A stretch of DNA of 64,000 nucleotides from Vibrio sp. HDW18 (GCF_011306175.1 NZ_CP049913.1:1612001-1676000); one strand, 5' to 3'; shown: positions 1 to 10,272, counted from the first letter of the stretch. A program made the numbers and translations. Notes: generated by a model not told the origin, from the sequence alone.

Positions 1-17
1 CCTGCAGTGAATGAGGT

Positions 18-34
18 TTGTTATAATATAACAA
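18..34. promoter_or_regulatory. Zur-box-like palindrome
   Basis: TTGTTATAATATAACAA is a perfect 7-3-7 inverted repeat whose core equals the TGTTATA-N-TATAACA centre of the gamma-proteobacterial Zur operator. It lies at the window edge, upstream of whatever gene lies to the left and beyond the 3' end of ytfJ. In V. cholerae the Zur-controlled zrg zinc-uptake locus sits next to this region (from memory), so it probably serves that promoter. The target gene is not in the window. Confidence 0.6.
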
Positions 35-90
35 TTCACCAATCAGGCAAGCAGTGATTCAGTGCACTGCGCGGATGTTCAATCGATGAT

Positions 91-120
91 TCGGTGAGCA
101 AGTCAGTCCTTACTCACCGA
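91..120 (-). terminator. hairpin downstream of ytfJ
   Basis: TCGGTGAG (91-98) and CTCACCGA (113-120) form a perfect 8-bp stem with a 14-nt loop. A second hairpin (GCGTTAA-GTGG-TTAACGC) lies at 129-146. Neither is followed by a strong T-run on the minus strand, so terminator function is only likely. Confidence 0.35.
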
Positions 121-162
121 TGCTGCACGCGTTAAGTGGTTAACGCTGCCGATCTTGGTTGA

Positions 163-714
163 TCACAACTGTTGCTCAATCAATCCAAGCACGCTGGCAA
201 TTTCGGCCTCGCTGAGTGCGCCTTCTTTCACCCACAGCACCTGACCTTGCTCATCTAGCACTATGATAGTGGAAGATTCGGCGGGTAGCTGCCATGCTTT
301 AGCCACTGCACCGGATTTATCCAGCACCATCGATGACCAAGGGAATTGTTGCTTGCTGTCCTGCGCTGATGATTTCACCAGTGCGCCGGTGCCCCACAGC
401 GCATCATCTTGATTGATGATGGTGGTGGTTTGGTAGCGTTCGCTAGGAAATTTTGCCGCTGAGATTGCGTCCATTAATGGTGCATTGAGCTGTTTTGCAC
501 TACTGCGTCCAGCGATGGCTTGGATCACGCGCACTTTGCCAACCATGTGTTGTGAGTTCCACGCTTGATAGCTGAACTGCTGTTGTTGGAGTAGGATTTC
601 GCCATGTTGCTCGACAGTTACGGCTGGCACGGCTGCGCCAAGGGTTAGATTGTGGGCCAACGCAAGCGTTGGTGAGCATGCCAAGAGTAAGGCAATCAAA
701 GTTTTATTGTGCAT
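163..714 (-). CDS. ytfJ: YtfJ-family periplasmic protein
   Basis: 183 residues, similar to the YtfJ family of small periplasmic proteins of unproven function with a thioredoxin-like or peroxiredoxin-like layout. I chose the ATG at 714 because it begins a classic signal peptide (MHNKTLIALLLAC..., cleavage after ALA near residue 20) and has GAAGGAAAT upstream. The longer frame to 858 adds residues that are not signal-like. The body has the family's VTVEQHGEILL and VLDKSGAVAKAWQL segments, and the C-terminal part (IIVLDEQGQVLWVKEGALS) resembles the end of redoxin folds. No CxxC motif is visible, so redox activity is doubtful. It is divergent from tamA. Role unknown. Confidence 0.85.
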   Translation of the reverse strand: MHNKTLIALLLACSPTLALAHNLTLGAAVPAVTVEQHGEILLQQQQFSYQAWNSQHMVGKVRVIQAIAGRSSAKQLNAPLMDAISAAKFPSERYQTTTIINQDDALWGTGALVKSSAQDSKQQFPWSSMVLDKSGAVAKAWQLPAESSTIIVLDEQGQVLWVKEGALSEAEIASVLGLIEQQL

Positions 715-917
715 TGAGTTATTTCCTTCGGTTAAGCCGGTGCAGATATAGCATATAAATGGTTGCCAGCGAAAAATTCTGCGGGCCTGCTTGCCGTGAT
801 CGCTTATGCTCGTTATGGCCAGCGATTTAACCATTTTCGTACAGACGCCACGCGGCATTGACGCTATGATGCCGATGTAGCAAAAATGTCACCGTTGTAT
901 AACGAGTTTAATCAAGC

Positions 918-2645
918 ATGAGACGACCATCACTTCGCGCCTTAATTCTGCTCTGGCTCTGCTCCGCCCTATTGCCTGCGTTATGTTACGCCAATGTGAA
1001 GTTGGAGATCACCGGATTGAGTGGTGCAGACAAAGATAACGTAGACGCTTATCTCTCCTCGATTGCCCCATCAGACTATTCCACTAGCTTACGTTTTCAA
1101 TCCCAACTTGAAAAGAGCATTATCGAGGCACTGAACGCGGTGGGTTATTATCATCCGCAGATTGAGTTTAGCGTGGCAGCCGATAATCAGCGCTTAAATG
1201 TGGCGGTGACGCGCGGTGAAGTGACACGCTTTAGTGAGGTTGACATAGTGATCAGTGGTGAGGCGCACACCGACAATGATTTTCAACGCCTGATCAGAAC
1301 CAGTGGTGTGGTGGTTGATCGCCGACTTAACCATAGCTTGTACGACAATCTAAAATCTGGGATCCGCAACCTTGCTCTGCAAAAAGGTTACTTCAATGGT
1401 GACTTTGAGCTCAGTCGATTGGAAGTGATCCCCGAGCTGAATCAAGCCCGAGTTAAGCTGCATTTTGCCAGTGGTATGCGTTATCAGTTTGGTCTCACTA
1501 GTATCGAAGGCAGTCAGATTGAGCAAAATCGAGTGCTGTCACTACGGCCGTTTAAACAAGGCGATCCTTATCTGGTGTCACAGGTGGGCGAGTTTAACCA
1601 AAATCTGTCCAATACTGATTGGTTCTCCTCGGTGCTGGTCGAGCCAGATTTATCGCAGTTAGATCAAGGCCGTGAGTTACCGATCAAAGTCACTTTAGCA
1701 CCACAAGCCCGCAATCAATTAGAAACTGGGATCGGTTTATCGACCGATGTTGGCGTACGTGGCTCGTTAAAATGGAAAAAACCGTGGGTGAATCGCCTAG
1801 GGCATAGTTTTGATAGTAGTTTTTCGCTTTCGGCGCCGGAACAAACCATTACCGCTGGCTACAAAATCCCCTTAGATGACGCTTTGCACGAATATTATCG
1901 CATCCAATATGGCATGAAGCATGTCGATAAGCGTGATACTCAGAGTATGGAGTCTAACCTATCTCTGGAGCGGCATTGGTTGCTGGAGAGTGGTTGGCAT
2001 CGCTCGATATTTGTACGTTATCTACTGGAAAACTATGAGCAAGGTCTGCAAGACGATAACAGCCAATTTGTGTTGCCTGGTGTTACTTATACTCGTACTC
2101 GTGCACGTAGCAACAGCGGTTTACTGACCTGGGGTGATAAGCAAACCGTCACCTTAGAGTATGGTGACCCACAACTGTTGTCTGAAACTCGGGTACTGCG
2201 GGTGCAAACTGGCTCTGCTTGGTTGCGAACTTATGCGCGTAACCATCGAGCGTTAATTCGGGTTGATGGTGGCGCTAACGTGGTTGAGCAGTTTGATCAG
2301 CTTTCACCCTCATTACGTTTTTTTGCTGGTGGTGATAACAATCTGCGTGGTTACGGTTATGAATCCATTTCACCTAAAGATGCCAGCGGGGCATTGACTG
2401 GGGCGAAGTATATTGCGACCGGTTCACTGGAATATCAATATCGCTTAACCGGCAATTGGTGGGCGGCGATGTTTATCGATGTCGGCGATGCTTTCAATAA
2501 TAACCCCGACTGGAAAAAGGGTGTTGGTACTGGGATCCGTTGGATTTCTCCGGTTGGGCCTATTCGGTTAGATTTTGCGTGGGGGTTGGATGCCACTCCT
2601 GGCGATGAGTTCAAAATCCACTTCACCTTAGGGCCTGAATTATGA
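918..2645 (+). CDS. tamA: TamA, outer-membrane translocation and assembly module
   Basis: 575 residues, the usual size for TamA (YtfM), an Omp85-family outer-membrane barrel. With inner-membrane TamB it helps insert outer-membrane proteins such as autotransporters and contributes to phospholipid traffic. Residues 1-25 form a signal peptide ending CYA. About 26-265 match three POTRA domains, and the rest is the 16-strand barrel. The conserved loop-6 LRGY motif is at about residues 471-479 in GGDNNLRGYG. The stop codon overlaps the start of tamB (ATGA at 2642-2645), so the two are translationally coupled. Complete and intact. Confidence 0.96.
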   Translation: MRRPSLRALILLWLCSALLPALCYANVKLEITGLSGADKDNVDAYLSSIAPSDYSTSLRFQSQLEKSIIEALNAVGYYHPQIEFSVAADNQRLNVAVTRGEVTRFSEVDIVISGEAHTDNDFQRLIRTSGVVVDRRLNHSLYDNLKSGIRNLALQKGYFNGDFELSRLEVIPELNQARVKLHFASGMRYQFGLTSIEGSQIEQNRVLSLRPFKQGDPYLVSQVGEFNQNLSNTDWFSSVLVEPDLSQLDQGRELPIKVTLAPQARNQLETGIGLSTDVGVRGSLKWKKPWVNRLGHSFDSSFSLSAPEQTITAGYKIPLDDALHEYYRIQYGMKHVDKRDTQSMESNLSLERHWLLESGWHRSIFVRYLLENYEQGLQDDNSQFVLPGVTYTRTRARSNSGLLTWGDKQTVTLEYGDPQLLSETRVLRVQTGSAWLRTYARNHRALIRVDGGANVVEQFDQLSPSLRFFAGGDNNLRGYGYESISPKDASGALTGAKYIATGSLEYQYRLTGNWWAAMFIDVGDAFNNNPDWKKGVGTGIRWISPVGPIRLDFAWGLDATPGDEFKIHFTLGPEL

Positions 2646-5600
2646 TCAAACGAGCACTAAAGTGGACCAAATGGTTGTCTATGTTGCTACTGATTTTAGT
2701 GATGGGGTTAGTGCTGGCGGTGGCAGGTGCGCTGTTTACTAACGCTGGACTACAAGCGGTGCTATGGGGGCACAGTCGGCATTGCCTCAGTTGCAGGTTG
2801 CGCAAGCGCAAGGTGCGTTATTTCCCCGCTTTACTCTGCAAGGCGTGAGTTATGCCGACCGCGATCTTAATCTGACGCTGGCGGCGCAAACATTCAGCTT
2901 GGCGATCAATCCTAATTGTTTATTGGAGCCGAGTGTCTGCATTAATGAGTTGACGCTAAAAGGTTTGCGACTCGATTTACCCTCGCTGCCAGAGTCACCT
3001 GCCGAGCTTGAGCCGGCGGTGGAGTCTGAGCCGTTGACATCACTCTCTACCCCGATTCCGATCCGGGTCGGTAAACTGGCGCTGCAAGATATTCAGCTTA
3101 ATATCCTCGGCCAGCAACTGGCTTGGCAGCAGTTGACCACCCGCGCAACGTGGCAAGGTAATCGGCTGCGGATTGGTCAAACTGAGTGGCAAGGGATCCG
3201 CCTCGCTCTCGCCGAGTCACAAGCTGAGCTAAGCAGTGAAACGCAAGCTTCCGCGACCAGTCATGTTCCACCTATCGTATTGCCATCAGTGCTGATCCCG
3301 CTGCAGATCGAGCTTGAACGTTTTGATGTGCGTGATTTCCAACTGCAGCAAGCCACCCCGATAGTGATCAATCATTTCGGTTTTGCGGCGCGTGCATTTG
3401 AGCATCAAGTGTCGATTTCGAGCTTAGAGTTAAACATGCCGGAACTGGTTGCCGAGCTACAAGGTCAAGTGACACTGAATCACGATTATCCATTACAGTT
3501 GGAACTAAAGAGTCAACTGCGGCTCGCTGATTTCAACGGCCAAACATTAAACCTGAGTGCGCAGGGCAGCTTGGCTGATCTGCAACTACAAGCGCGTTTG
3601 GATAAGCTAGCTCAAGCACAATTACGGGCGCAGTTGAATCTGTTAGCCACCGATCTGCCGTTTGATCTACAACTGTCGCAAGTTCGTGCCCAGTGGCCAA
3701 TGCTCGGCGAGGCGGATTATCAGCTCCAAGTGCCCAATTTACGTGCCAATGGCTCATTGGCCAGCTATCAAATTACACTACAAAATGCCGCATTACAGGG
3801 CGCGGATCTGCCCGATCTCGCTCTGACTCTTAATGGTCAAGGTAATTTGGATCAGATCGCGCTGTCATCATTCGAGATGGCTGCACTCGGTGGTAGCGTG
3901 GGCGGAACGGCTCGGTTGAACTGGAAAACTGCGCTCGACTGGGAGGCGCGATTAAAGCTCGACCATCTTCAGCCGGCCTTGCAGTGGCCAACTGTGGAAG
4001 GTCATTTGAGTGGTGAACTCGAGACGCGCGGAGGATTAACTCAGCAAGGCGGCTGGCAAGTTGAGCTACCTCGTTTGGCAATTAACGGAGTGCTGCGAGA
4101 TTACCCACTACAACTGCGCGGTCAAGTCAGTGCCTCTGATCGACAAGGGCTAGGCGATATTACTTTAGTCACGCAAGGCGTTTCTATCGTTCATGGCCCT
4201 AACTCATTGACCGCCAAAGGCCAATTGAACAAGCAGTGGCGTATGGCGGTTGAATTGGATGTGCCAGATTTAAGTAAATCGTTACCTGACGCTCAAGGCA
4301 AAGTCATTGGTGATATTGTGCTGCGTGGTGATCTCAAACAGCCACGGGTTAAATTGATGTTGGATGCCGATCAGGTGCGATGGCAAGATTGGGCGGCGAT
4401 TGGGCATCTGACTTTACAAGGCAATTTGGCCGCGCTACCGGAGCCGCAAGGCGATCTCTCGCTGCAAGTGCGCGATGTGCAATATCAAGATCAACGCATC
4501 GATACACTCGATGTTAAAGCGCAGGGCTCGCAGCAACGACATAACGTGACGGTGGATCTCACTTCAGCACTGGCGTCAACCAGCCTAGCCGTAAATGGCC
4601 GCTTACGTTTAGAGCCTAGCCTGCGTTGGCAAGGTGAGCTAGAGCAGATGTGGCTTAGCTCATCGCAAGGGCGGTGGCAATTACAGCAAGCCACCGCATT
4701 ATCATTTGACCAAGCCAGCCAACGGGTTAAGGTCGCAGCCCATTGCTGGGGCCAAGCTGCAGCTCAGATCTGTTTAGAGCAGGAGGCGCAGTTAGGTGAA
4801 CGTGGTGCCGCACGTATTGCGATTAAGCAATTTGACTTTAGCCAATTGGCGGATTTATTGCCTCAACTAACCAAGCTCAGTGGTCAGCTTGATGGTCAAG
4901 TAACGGCGAAATGGGCGCCGAATACCGCACCGCAACTGCAAGCCGAGTTGAGTTTAAGCAAAGGGCAAGTTATCCAAAAACTGGAAAAAAATCTGATTTT
5001 TGGCTGGGATCATGCACGGTTGTCGGCCAAGTTGGCGCGTAATCAATTGCAGGCCAATTGGCTAGTCGCAGCGACCGATAACGGGGATTTTTCTGGTGCC
5101 ATCTCGATTGCTGATGTGCGTAGTGAGCAGAAAATCATGCAAGGTGAGCTTAATCTCAGCACGTTTAATTTGGATTTTCTACAACCTTTGATTGGCGAGT
5201 ACAGCGAGGCGAAATCTAATCTGAACGCCGAGCTACAATTTAGTGGTCCTATGCTGCATCCACAATTGCACGGTGAAATTAGTGCTAATGATATTCGAGT
5301 GATCGGTGAGATCACTCCGGTGGATATTCCTTCTGGTCAAGTGTCACTCAAATTTAATGGTTATCAGGCAAGCTTAAATGCGGATATTGCTACCAGCGAT
5401 GGCCTGCTTGAAGTTGATGGTGATGCCGATTGGCAGCAATTAGACAACTGGCGCTTAACTACCCGCGTGCATGCCTCATCGATGAGGGTTGAGTTACCCC
5501 CTATGGTGCGGGTCAAAGTGGTGCCCGATCTCACTCTTGCCATGCAACCGCAATTAGCCAAAGTGACCGGCAATATTGCCTTGCCATGGGGACGGATTGT

Positions 5601-6408
5601 GGTTGAGGAGTTACCACCGAGTGCGATTGGTATTTCCAAAGATCAAGTGGTACTGAATGCCAATTTTGAACCAGTGACTGAGCCAAATTCACTGCCATTT
5701 AGTCTCGAAACCGATATTAATCTGCAAATTGGTGATGATTTCCAACTTAAAGCGTTTGGCTTACAAGGCAATTTAGTTGGACGACTTAATGTGGCGCAGA
5801 AGGATAAAGGCCCATTTATTTTGGGTGAAGTGAATATTCGCGATGGTCAGTACCGCTCATTTGGACAAGATTTACAAATCAAAGAGGGTAAAATCTTGAT
5901 GAATGGCCCGGTCGATCTGCCCTATTTGGCGATCACTGCCATTCGCAACCCGAATAACACTCAAGATGATGTGGTGGCTGGGGTGCGGGTCAGTGGTCCT
6001 TCAGATAATCCTTCCTTGGTGATTTTTTCCGAGCCGGCGATGCCGCAAGCTAACGCGCTGTCTTATTTATTGCGTGGACAGAATATTGATGGTGAAGCGG
6101 GTGGTAATGCGATGACCACTACCTTGATTGGGCTAAGTTTGGCACAAAGTGGCAAATTGGTTGGCGAGATCGGCCAAGCCTTTGGCGTGCAGGATTTACA
6201 ACTGGATACCGCAGGCTCAGGCGATGATTCGCAAGTGACGGTCAGTGGCTATATTTTGCCCGGCTTGCAAGTTAAATATGGGGTGGGCATTTTTAATTCA
6301 CTGGGCGAGTTTACGATCCGTTATCGTTTGATGAAGGATCTGTATTTAGAGGCGGTTTCTGGGGTCAATGGTGCCGTAGATCTGCTCTATCAGTTTGAAT
6401 TTAACTAA
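2642..6408 (+). pseudogene. tamB: TamB, interrupted by a one-base frameshift in a G run
   Basis: Inner-membrane-anchored, beta-helical partner of TamA. The 5' frame starting at 2642 gives MIKRALKWTKWLS and a membrane segment (about residues 8-32), then runs out of frame. The remaining ~1214 residues continue in another frame from 2764 and end in the conserved TamB (DUF490) C-terminal domain. The break is at five Gs (2766-2770). A sixth G would read VLWG-AQSALPQLQ and restore a 1255-residue protein, the normal family size. Either the G run was under-called in sequencing or the gene is truly shifted. The downstream ATG at 2764 could start translation but lacks the membrane anchor. Codon use and family identity are otherwise normal. 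Confidence 0.9.
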
Positions 6409-6418
6409 GGAGGGAGAT

Positions 6419-6766
6419 GTGCAGCACTTAGTTTTTGTGTATGGCACTTTGCGCCAAGGAGAGAGCAACCACTTTTATTTACAGCACAGTCAGTTGCTTG
6501 GCCAATTCGAAACCAAACCTGAGTATGCGCTGTATGATTTAGGCGCCTATCCAGGCTTAGTCGAAGGCCATCAATCGGTATATGGTGAAGTGTATTTGGT
6601 GGATCAGCCCACCTTAGCCCAGCTCGATCAGTTGGAGGATGTGCCAGTAGAGTACCGGCGTGACACGATTGAAACTCCGTTTGGTACTGCTTGGATCTAT
6701 ATCTATCAACCGGCGCATCATTGCCATTCACTGATTGGATCGGGTGATTGGTGTCAGCGTGTTTAA
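6419..6766 (+). CDS. gamma-glutamylcyclotransferase-like protein (YtfP/GGCT fold)
   Basis: 115 residues with the YtfP/AIG2-like signature: LVFVYGTLRQGESN at the N terminus and DQLEDVPVEYRRDTI carrying the presumed general acid/base Glu. Related enzymes act on gamma-glutamyl-amines, but the physiological substrate of YtfP is not established. I chose GTG at 6419 because GGAGGGAG (6409-6416) fits it as SD. The upstream ATG at 6395 lies inside tamB and has no SD. It begins 10 nt after tamB and is probably the third gene of the tamAB operon. Confidence 0.85.
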   Translation: MQHLVFVYGTLRQGESNHFYLQHSQLLGQFETKPEYALYDLGAYPGLVEGHQSVYGEVYLVDQPTLAQLDQLEDVPVEYRRDTIETPFGTAWIYIYQPAHHCHSLIGSGDWCQRV

Positions 6767-6818
6767 TCGGATGAATTGAACAAGCTGATTTAACGCATTG
6801 AGTTAAAATTTTACCTTA

Positions 6819-6853
6819 GCAGGATAAGCCGATCGTGGGTTGGCTTATCCTGC
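6819..6853. terminator. convergent hairpin between ytfP-like gene and ppa
   Basis: Perfect 12-bp inverted repeat GCAGGATAAGCC / GGCTTATCCTGC with an 11-nt loop, in the 103-bp gap between the convergent genes. The T-run is weak on both sides, but the position suits a shared terminator. Confidence 0.55.
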
Positions 6854-6869
6854 AGGTGCCAAGTGGTGA

Positions 6870-7400
6870 TTACGCATCTTGTGCGCGTTGATAAGCCGTG
6901 AGGATCTCAGTGCGTGCTGCAGCGGCATCAGCCCAGCCATCCACTTTTACCCACTTGCCGGATTCCAATTCTTTATAATGTTCAAAGAAGTGAGTGATCT
7001 GGGCTTTGAGGAGTAGCGGTAAATCATCCACATCTTGAATGTGATCGTACTCCTTAGACAGCTTAGTGTGCGGCACCGCCACCACCTTGGCATCTTGACC
7101 CGATTCATCACTCATCTGTAATACCCCAACCGGACGGCAGCGGATCACCGAACCCGGGATCAGTGGGTATGGCGTCGGAACCAATACATCAACCGGATCG
7201 CCATCCAGTGACAAGGTGTGGTTAATGTAACCATAGTTGCAGGGGTAGAACATCGGCGCGGACATAAAGCGATCGACAAACACGGCGCCAGATTGTTTAT
7301 CAACTTCATATTTGATCGGATCAGCATTGGCTGGGATTTCAATCACCACATAAATATCGTTAGGCAATGATTGACCAGCAGGAACATTGTTTAAGCTCAT
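6870..7400 (-). CDS. ppa: inorganic pyrophosphatase
   Basis: 176 residues, identical in length to E. coli PPase. It hydrolyses pyrophosphate to phosphate in the cytoplasm, pulling biosynthetic reactions forward. Family I motifs are present: [14 protein letters not shown], the metal-binding signature [12 protein letters not shown], and [18 protein letters not shown]. The start at 7400 (MSLNNVPAG) matches the family. The frame open to 7466 adds a non-homologous extension. The upstream neighbour on the same strand is the fbp remnant. Confidence 0.96.
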   Translation of the reverse strand: MSLNNVPAGQSLPNDIYVVIEIPANADPIKYEVDKQSGAVFVDRFMSAPMFYPCNYGYINHTLSLDGDPVDVLVPTPYPLIPGSVIRCRPVGVLQMSDESGQDAKVVAVPHTKLSKEYDHIQDVDDLPLLLKAQITHFFEHYKELESGKWVKVDGWADAAAARTEILTAYQRAQDA

Positions 7401-7485
7401 GTCGTGTTTCCTTGATTGGGGCCAGAGTTGAAATGATTGGCGGATAACTTGTGCAAGCTTAGTCAAGTTTGCGCGAACGCTTGGC

Positions 7486-7870
7486 CTAATCCGGATAATT
7501 TTTTAAAAATGTTTCGACCTGGCGCAGCATATTTTTGAACCAACGAAAAAAGGCACGCGCTGATGCAGCTCAAGCGGGGTGATCTCCATAATCCACTGTT
7601 GGCCACCCCGCAGACTTGATCGCGTGCTTCTAAGGCCGCTTTGAATGTCTCATTGGCATACAGGTCGAGCTTTTGTTGCTGCTCACCTTGGATATTGTCA
7701 TGACCCGACGCGCCAATAATATCCGCTAATCCGGCTTTGTTAATTTCTCGGTTGACGATTTTCGCAGCCAAACGAATCGAAGCCAGCAGAGAGGAGAGTT
7801 CACCGCTGGCATGAGGAAAATCATGTTGTTTGGCGAGAATAAATTCACCGAGAGTACGCATTTTTTGCAT
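7486..7870 (-). pseudogene. fbp: fructose-1,6-bisphosphatase class I remnant (internal deletion and frameshift)
   Basis: The 5' end reads as a normal class I FBPase start ([20 protein letters not shown] through [14 protein letters not shown], about 95 residues), with SD AAAGG before ATG 7870. It then jumps into the family's C terminus in another frame ([19 protein letters not shown]). A second shift in a five-A run follows, and adding one A would continue [15 protein letters not shown] and the TAG at 7486. About 200 central codons, with the substrate and metal sites (the expected DPLDGSSN), are absent. The junction holds TGGCCA (7600-7605), which could have existed on both sides before deletion. 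No functional FBPase can come from this locus. Confidence 0.88.
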
Positions 7871-8165
7871 GGCAAGACCTTTATTTTTGTATTGGGGGAG
7901 ATGAGCATTGCACGCAAGTGTGCGCCGCTAAGTTGCTCAGCAAGATCGAGGGATCCTCTAGTGGGATCGATAACGCTATGCCGCTTGCTGAGCATCGATT
8001 GTAAAACTCAGATCTTTTTATGGGTATTGAACTAACCGACCGAGATCTCACTTTGCTCGGCAATCATTTCTAATTTACATCTGGCGGAATAGTCAGGCTC
8101 GCTTTTACCTGGCGGATCGGGATAATGGAGTGATTCCAATTGCACCGTAACAAGGCTGGCTTTTT
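7871..8165. other. intergenic region between fbp remnant and mpl
   Basis: 295 bp separating divergent genes. It should hold both promoters, but I see no confident -35/-10 pair, operator or RNA element. The mpl SD is weak (AAGG about 13 nt before the ATG). Confidence 0.5.
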
Positions 8166-9521
8166 ATGCATATTCATATCTTGGGGATCTGTGGCACTTT
8201 CATGGGTGGCGTCGCAATGCTGGCGCGGCAACTCGGCCATAAAGTCACTGGCAGCGATGCCAATGTTTATCCGCCAATGAGCACCATGCTAGAAGCGCAG
8301 GGCATCGAGATTATTGAAGGTTTTGATCCGGCTCAGTTGGAGCCTAAACCTGATCTGGTGGTGATCGGTAACGCGATGAGCCGAGGTAATCCTTGTGTGG
8401 AATATGTGCTTAACCACAATCTGCGCTACACCTCTGGCCCACAGTGGCTACAAGATTTTCTGTTGCACGATCGCTGGGTGATTGCGGTTTCTGGCACGCA
8501 CGGTAAAACCACCACCTCCAGCATGATCGCCTGGATCTTAGAGCAGTGTGGTTATCAGCCGGGGTTTTTAGTTGGTGGGGTGCTGGGTAATTTCGGCATT
8601 TCTGCCCGCTTAGGTGACAGCATGTTTTTTGTGGTTGAAGCTGACGAATACGACAGTGCTTTTTTCGATAAACGCTCGAAGTTCGTGCATTACCATCCGC
8701 GCACGTTAGTGATGAACAACTTAGAGTTCGATCATGCAGACATCTTCGATGATTTAGAAGCGATCAAGCGGCAATTTCACCATTTGGTACGTACGGTTCC
8801 AGGCACTGGCCGCATTTTGGCGCCCAAAGCGGATGTGGCATTAGCCGATGTGTTAACGCGCGGCTGCTGGAGTGAAACTGAATTCAGTGGTGAACAAGGC
8901 GAGTGGCAAGCGGAAAAAATCACCGCTGATGGTTCACAATTCCATGTATTGCTCAAAGGTGAGCGGGTTGGCCAAGTCAATTGGAACTTAGTTGGCGATC
9001 ACAACGTCAATAATGCTTTGATGGCGATAGCGGCTGCGCGTCATGTTGGGGTTGCGGCCGATCTCGCTTGTGAAGCTTTAGGGCAATTTATCAATACTAA
9101 GCGTCGTTTGGAGTTGAAAGGCGAAATCAATGGTGTGGCGGTGTATGACGATTTTGCCCATCACCCAACCGCGATTGAACTGACACTGGGTGGCTTACGT
9201 AACAAGGTCGGTGATAACAAAATCATCGCGGTGCTCGAACCGCGCTCGGCGACCATGAAACTTGGCGTGCATAAACAAACCTTGGCCGCTGCGCTGCACA
9301 GTGCAGATTCGGTCTATCTATATCAACCGGCGGATCTGAGCTGGTCGGTGGAAGAGGTTGCTCAGCAATGTTCACAGCCTGCGCAAGTTTGCCGCGATAT
9401 CGATCAATTAGTGACGTTGATTGCCCAACAAGCTCAAGCGGGGGATCAGATTTTGGTGATGAGCAACGGTGGCTTTGCCGGTATTCATGGCAAACTACTT
9501 AGCGCGCTGCAAACGCAATAA
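8166..9521 (+). CDS. mpl: UDP-MurNAc:L-alanyl-gamma-D-Glu-meso-DAP ligase (murein recycling)
   Basis: 451 residues, a full-length Mur-ligase. It re-attaches recycled murein tripeptide to UDP-MurNAc in the cytoplasm, feeding peptidoglycan synthesis. The N-terminal Rossmann segment MHIHILGICGTFMGG is Mpl-type. The ATP P-loop SGTHGKTTTSSM lies at about residues 109-120, EADEYDSAFFD is the Mpl form of the central motif, and DDFAHHPTAIE is the C-terminal domain signature. It is followed 12 nt later by ubiX and probably co-transcribed. Confidence 0.95.
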   Translation: MHIHILGICGTFMGGVAMLARQLGHKVTGSDANVYPPMSTMLEAQGIEIIEGFDPAQLEPKPDLVVIGNAMSRGNPCVEYVLNHNLRYTSGPQWLQDFLLHDRWVIAVSGTHGKTTTSSMIAWILEQCGYQPGFLVGGVLGNFGISARLGDSMFFVVEADEYDSAFFDKRSKFVHYHPRTLVMNNLEFDHADIFDDLEAIKRQFHHLVRTVPGTGRILAPKADVALADVLTRGCWSETEFSGEQGEWQAEKITADGSQFHVLLKGERVGQVNWNLVGDHNVNNALMAIAAARHVGVAADLACEALGQFINTKRRLELKGEINGVAVYDDFAHHPTAIELTLGGLRNKVGDNKIIAVLEPRSATMKLGVHKQTLAAALHSADSVYLYQPADLSWSVEEVAQQCSQPAQVCRDIDQLVTLIAQQAQAGDQILVMSNGGFAGIHGKLLSALQTQ

Positions 9522-9533
9522 TTTAAGGTGAGC

Positions 9534-10163
9534 ATGAACAATCCTCGAACCATTACCTTGGCTTGGACAGGGGCTTCCGGTGCCCCTTATGGGCTGCGTT
9601 TATTGCAATGCCTGTTAGCGGCCGATTATCAAGTCTACTTGCTGATTTCATCGGCGGCCCGCGTAGTGCTAGCGACCGAGCATGGCTTGCAGTTATCGGC
9701 CAATCCCGAAGCGGCGCAAACGGCTTTGGTCGAGTATCTCGGCTGCGCCAGTGATAAGTTGGTGGTATGCGGTAAAGATGATTGGTTTTCACCCGTCGCC
9801 TCCGGCTCGGCCGCGCCGCGACAGATGGTCATCTGCCCGTGTTCGGTAGGAAGTGTGGCGGCGATTGCTCATGGTATGTCGGATAACCTGATTGAGCGCG
9901 CTGCCGATGTAGTGTTAAAAGAGCGCGGCCAGCTGCTATTGGTGGTGCGTGAAACGCCATTTTCGACCCTGCATCTGGAAAATATGCTCAAACTGTCGCA
10001 AATCGGCGTGACTATCATGCCAGCAGCGCCGGGCTTTTATCATCAACCGCAATCAATTGACGATCTAGTTGATTTTATGGTCGCGCGTATTCTCGATCAC
10101 CTTGGCGTAGAGCAAGCGCTCGTGCCGCGTTGGGGCTATGATCAACGCGCGCGCGGTGAGTAA
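9534..10163 (+). CDS. ubiX: flavin prenyltransferase UbiX
   Basis: 209 residues. It makes prenylated FMN, the cofactor of the decarboxylase UbiD in ubiquinone synthesis. The N-terminal TGASGAPYG (residues 12-20) is the FMN phosphate-binding signature. [26 protein letters not shown] and [18 protein letters not shown] are typical of the family. I prefer ATG 9534 (AAGG SD at 9525-9528) over GTG 9528. A degenerate ERIC-type repeat begins right after the stop. Confidence 0.93.
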   Translation: MNNPRTITLAWTGASGAPYGLRLLQCLLAADYQVYLLISSAARVVLATEHGLQLSANPEAAQTALVEYLGCASDKLVVCGKDDWFSPVASGSAAPRQMVICPCSVGSVAAIAHGMSDNLIERAADVVLKERGQLLLVVRETPFSTLHLENMLKLSQIGVTIMPAAPGFYHQPQSIDDLVDFMVARILDHLGVEQALVPRWGYDQRARGE

Positions 10164-10165
10164 TT

Positions 10166-10224
10166 CACTATCCACTTCCTACTTTAAGCTGCAGCGGTGT
10201 TGGCTGCCATTCCAAGTCGTTTAT
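10166..10224. repeat. internally deleted ERIC-like element
   Basis: The left arm (TTCCTAC..AAGCTGCAGCGGTGTTGGC) matches the left 35 bp of the full ERIC at 36070. It joins directly to a copy of the right terminus (CCAAGTCGTTTATAG), with CTAT/ATAG at the two ends. About 70 bp of the middle is missing. Confidence 0.6.
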
Positions 10225-10272
10225 AGCCAGTGGTGATTGTCCGCTACTGGCTAATTACCCTATTTGCCATTA

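Noticed and set aside
7951..7961. GGATCCTCTAG resembling a cloning-vector polylinker
   Set aside because: Only 11 bases match and the flanks are not vector sequence.
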